A DNA stretch of 64,000 nt, from NCBI RefSeq assembly GCF_042684485.1, contig NZ_JBHULM010000001.1:1-64000 (forward strand), read 5' to 3'. Shown one piece after another: positions 61,690-64,000 of the stretch (position 1 is the stretch's first letter; each line of letters opens with the position of its first letter). Origin of the DNA: Oceanihabitans gracilariae (GTDB taxonomy: Bacteria > Bacteroidota > Bacteroidia > Flavobacteriales > Flavobacteriaceae). Below the pieces are notes generated by a model. It was not told the DNA's origin. It made no database searches and saw nothing but the letters and a program-made list of their open reading frames with translations. The position numbers were made by a program, and so were the translations under genes.

Positions 61690-64000
61690 ATGAATAAATC
61701 CGCACACAATAAATTAGTTTCCTTCATTTGGTCTATTGCAGACGACTGCCTTAGAGATGTTTACGTACGTGGTAAATACCGAGACGTTATTTTACCAATG
61801 ATTGTTTTACGTCGTTTAGACGCCCTTTTAGAACCAACAAAAGACGCCGTTTTAGAAGAATTAGCCTTTCAACGTGACGAAGCTGGTTTTACCGAATGGG
61901 ACGAAACAGGATTACGTGAAGCTTCGGGTTACGTTTTTTACAACGTAAGTACCTGGACGCTTCAAAAACTAAAAGATACCGCTACCAATAGCCAACAAAT
62001 ATTACAAGCCAATTTTGAAGATTACCTAAACGGTTTTAGTCCGAATGTAAAGGAAATCATCGAAAAATTCAAACTACGCAGTCAAGTGCGTCATATGGCA
62101 AACAAAGATGTATTGTTAGATGTTTTGGAGAAATTCACATCGTCTTACATCAACTTAACCCCTTTTGAAAAAGAAGATCCAGAAGGCAGAAAATTACCTG
62201 CGCTTTCTAATTTAGGAATGGGTTATGTATTTGAAGAACTTATTAGAAAATTTAACGAAGAAAACAACGAAGAAGCAGGAGAACACTTTACACCACGTGA
62301 AGTGATTGATTTAATGACGCACATTATTTTCGATCCTATAAAAGACAACTTACCACCAGTAATGACTATTTACGATCCTGCTTGTGGTTCTGGTGGAATG
62401 CTTACCGAGTCTCAAAACTTCATTAAAGATGAAGAAGGTGAAATTCGCGCAACAGGAGATGTCTATTTGTATGGAAAGGAAATCAACGACGAAACCTACG
62501 CTATTTGTAAGAGTGATATGATGATTAAAGGAAATAACCCTGAAAACATCAGAGTGGGTTCTACCTTATCTACAGATGAGTTTGCTGGCAAGTCTTTCGA
62601 TTTTATGCTTTCCAATCCACCATACGGAAAATCTTGGTCTAGTGAGCAAAAATATATTAAGGATGGTAAAGATGTTATAGATCCACGTTTTAAAATCAGC
62701 TTAAAAAACTATTGGGATGTGGCAGAAGAGGTAGATGCTATTCCGCGTTCAAGCGATGGGCAATTGCTGTTTTTAATGGAAATGGTCGATAAAATGAAAG
62801 CCTTATCGCAAAGCCCAACAGGTACACGTATTGCTTCGGTACATAATGGTAGTAGCCTTTTTACAGGAGATGCAGGAGGTGGCGAAAGCAATATACGTAG
62901 GCACATTATAGAAAACGATTGGTTAGAAGCCATTGTGCAATTACCAAACAACCTGTTTTACAATACAGGCATTACCACCTATATCTGGATTTTAAGCAAC
63001 AACAAAGCTGCTAATCGTAAAGGTAAAGTGCAATTGATAGATGCTGGACAACTGTACCGCAAACTGCGTAAAAACTTAGGAAACAAAAACTGCGAGTTTA
63101 CACCAGAACACATTACAGAAATTGTAAACACCTACACCAACATGAGCGTTGCAGAACGCGAAGGCGAGCAAGGCATTGCTGCACAGGTGTTTGATAATGC
63201 AGATTTTGGCTATTACAAAGCAACCATAGAACGACCAAAACGCCTAAAAGCACAATTTACCAACGAGCGTATAGAAGCCTTGCGTTACGACAGAGTGTTA
63301 CAAGAACCTATGCAATATGCATTTGAAACTTTTGGAGAAAGTATTTATACCAACATTAAACAGCACGAAGCCGAATTATTAGCATGGTGCGAAAAAAACG
63401 AGCTCAATCTATCGTCTGCCAATAAAACCAAATTATGTAAACCAGCGACTTGGACTAAGCACTTGCGTTTAGTAACCAACGCCAAAGCCTTACAAAATGT
63501 ATTTGGAGATAAACTGTACACCAATTTTAACAATTTTAAAGCCGAAGTAGATGCCGAAGTCAAAGCCCAAAAGCTAGACCTTTCTGCAAGCGATAAAAAA
63601 GCCATTTTAAATGCCGTAAGTTGGTATGATGCCGAAGCTGATAAAGTCATTAAAAAAGTAGAAAAACTCTCTAGTGATAAATTGGCAAAACTACTAGCAC
63701 ATTTAGACTGCGAAGAAAAAGACTTAGCAGACTTTGGATATTATGGTTGCCATTCAGAACAAGATTGTCATTCAGAGCAAAGCGAAGAATCTCTAAAAAC
63801 TCTAAAGTCTCTCAAAAAAGACGAATATATCATTTACGAAACCGAAAGCGACCTACGAGACACCGAAAATGTACCACTAAAAGATAACATACACAGTTAC
63901 TTTAAACGCGAAGTACAACCACACGTACCCGAAGCGTGGATAAACCTAGACGCTACCAAAATTGGTTACGAAATTAGCTTTAACAAATACTTTTACAAGC
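61690..64000 (+). CDS. hsdM: Type I restriction-modification methylase subunit HsdM (3' partial)
   Basis: 770 codons are visible and the gene continues past the window, though the usual HsdM end (GYEISFNKYFYK) has been reached, so little is missing. The N-terminal helical domain opens SFIWSIADDCLRDVYVRGKY; the SAM motif is DPACGSGGM (229-237) and the catalytic motif NPPYG (309-313), specifying N6-adenine methylation. With HsdS and HsdR, expected downstream, it would form a restriction system. Around residues 686-697 the protein contains CHSEQDCHSEQSEESL, encoded by an inserted copy of a repeat motif. The sequence looks less AT-rich than the 5-10 kb region, which fits horizontal gain (by eye only). 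Confidence 0.94.
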   Translation, partial: MNKSAHNKLVSFIWSIADDCLRDVYVRGKYRDVILPMIVLRRLDALLEPTKDAVLEELAFQRDEAGFTEWDETGLREASGYVFYNVSTWTLQKLKDTATNSQQILQANFEDYLNGFSPNVKEIIEKFKLRSQVRHMANKDVLLDVLEKFTSSYINLTPFEKEDPEGRKLPALSNLGMGYVFEELIRKFNEENNEEAGEHFTPREVIDLMTHIIFDPIKDNLPPVMTIYDPACGSGGMLTESQNFIKDEEGEIRATGDVYLYGKEINDETYAICKSDMMIKGNNPENIRVGSTLSTDEFAGKSFDFMLSNPPYGKSWSSEQKYIKDGKDVIDPRFKISLKNYWDVAEEVDAIPRSSDGQLLFLMEMVDKMKALSQSPTGTRIASVHNGSSLFTGDAGGGESNIRRHIIENDWLEAIVQLPNNLFYNTGITTYIWILSNNKAANRKGKVQLIDAGQLYRKLRKNLGNKNCEFTPEHITEIVNTYTNMSVAEREGEQGIAAQVFDNADFGYYKATIERPKRLKAQFTNERIEALRYDRVLQEPMQYAFETFGESIYTNIKQHEAELLAWCEKNELNLSSANKTKLCKPATWTKHLRLVTNAKALQNVFGDKLYTNFNNFKAEVDAEVKAQKLDLSASDKKAILNAVSWYDAEADKVIKKVEKLSSDKLAKLLAHLDCEEKDLADFGYYGCHSEQDCHSEQSEESLKTLKSLKKDEYIIYETESDLRDTENVPLKDNIHSYFKREVQPHVPEAWINLDATKIGYEISFNKYFYK
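63748..63794 (+). repeat. Repeat motif inside hsdM
   Basis: Two tandem copies of TGYCATTCAGARCAA (63748-63762 and 63766-63780). The second continues AGCGAAGAATCTCT. From memory this resembles a dispersed Bacteroidota intergenic motif of the form GTCATTCTGAGC...GCGAAGAATCT; here it is read in frame. Confidence 0.6.

Noticed and set aside
61690..64000. Complete defence island
   Set aside because: Only hsdM is visible; hsdS, hsdR or other defence genes would lie beyond the window and cannot be claimed.

Overview
The window is low-GC DNA whose proteins point to a marine or psychrotolerant member of the Flavobacteriaceae (Bacteroidota). The indicators are secreted proteins with type IX secretion (T9SS) C-terminal sorting domains, promoters of the Bacteroidota form TAnnTTTG, bacillithiol genes (bshB1, ytxJ), a fused CcsB-CcsA cytochrome c assembly protein, ATP-dependent PckA and many DUFs typical of the family. 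A Lacinutrix/Olleya/Winogradskyella-like genus is a guess from protein style, not shown by the sequence. No rRNA, CRISPR array, prophage or transposase was seen.

Layout. 1-5.0 kb: three tandem paralogous T9SS-exported adhesin-like genes, the first cut by the window edge and the second containing an assembly gap (a single N at 1613). 5.0-10.1 kb: glycosyltransferase, YbbR-like protein, coaE and an RprX/RprY-like two-component pair, all forward. 10.1-21.1 kb: a long reverse-strand run with DinB-like protein, NTF2-like lipoprotein, miaA, K+ channel, DUF3857 protein, exonuclease/GIY-YIG protein, YggS, DUF1015, a four-helix-bundle protein flanked by heptamer repeats, 3-hydroxybutyryl-CoA dehydrogenase and a Gfo/Idh oxidoreductase. 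21.3-26.4 kb: pcm, smpB, nucleoside salvage (deoD, deoC), an OmpW-like porin and an orphan sorting-domain remnant. 26.5-37.8 kb: clpB, ytxJ, a PIG-L deacetylase/small membrane protein/SSS symporter operon, then an MscS, maf, UbiA-type prenyltransferase, KdsC-like and DUF2520 operon. 37.9-47.1 kb: truncated hemoglobin, ccsBA, mscL, a LuxR-type regulator, RluE-type pseudouridine synthase, a tiny basic protein, a trans-sulfuration enzyme and rlmF. 47.2-53.3 kb: DUF2490, pckA, SLC13 permease, bshB1, tRNA-His(GTG). 53.3-61.5 kb: two M28 peptidases, a small membrane protein, DUF3108, and a methionine sulfoxide repair/redox group (MsrA-like, aldo/keto reductase, SelO, MsrA, MsrB). 61.7 kb to the end: a type I restriction-modification HsdM running off the window.

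The content is mostly chromosomal housekeeping. The less ordinary points are: a miaA gene whose essential P-loop lies upstream of every ATG/GTG/TTG, implying an ATT start; several genes whose promoter -7 box ends 4-6 nt before the start codon, implying leaderless mRNAs; a four-helix-bundle gene bounded by inverted heptamer repeats; a structured intergenic repeat at 53.2 kb; and a repeat-derived peptide insertion inside hsdM. I found no clear undescribed defence or secretion system. The closest candidates for something new are the heptamer-bounded cassette and the hairpin-rich repeat.
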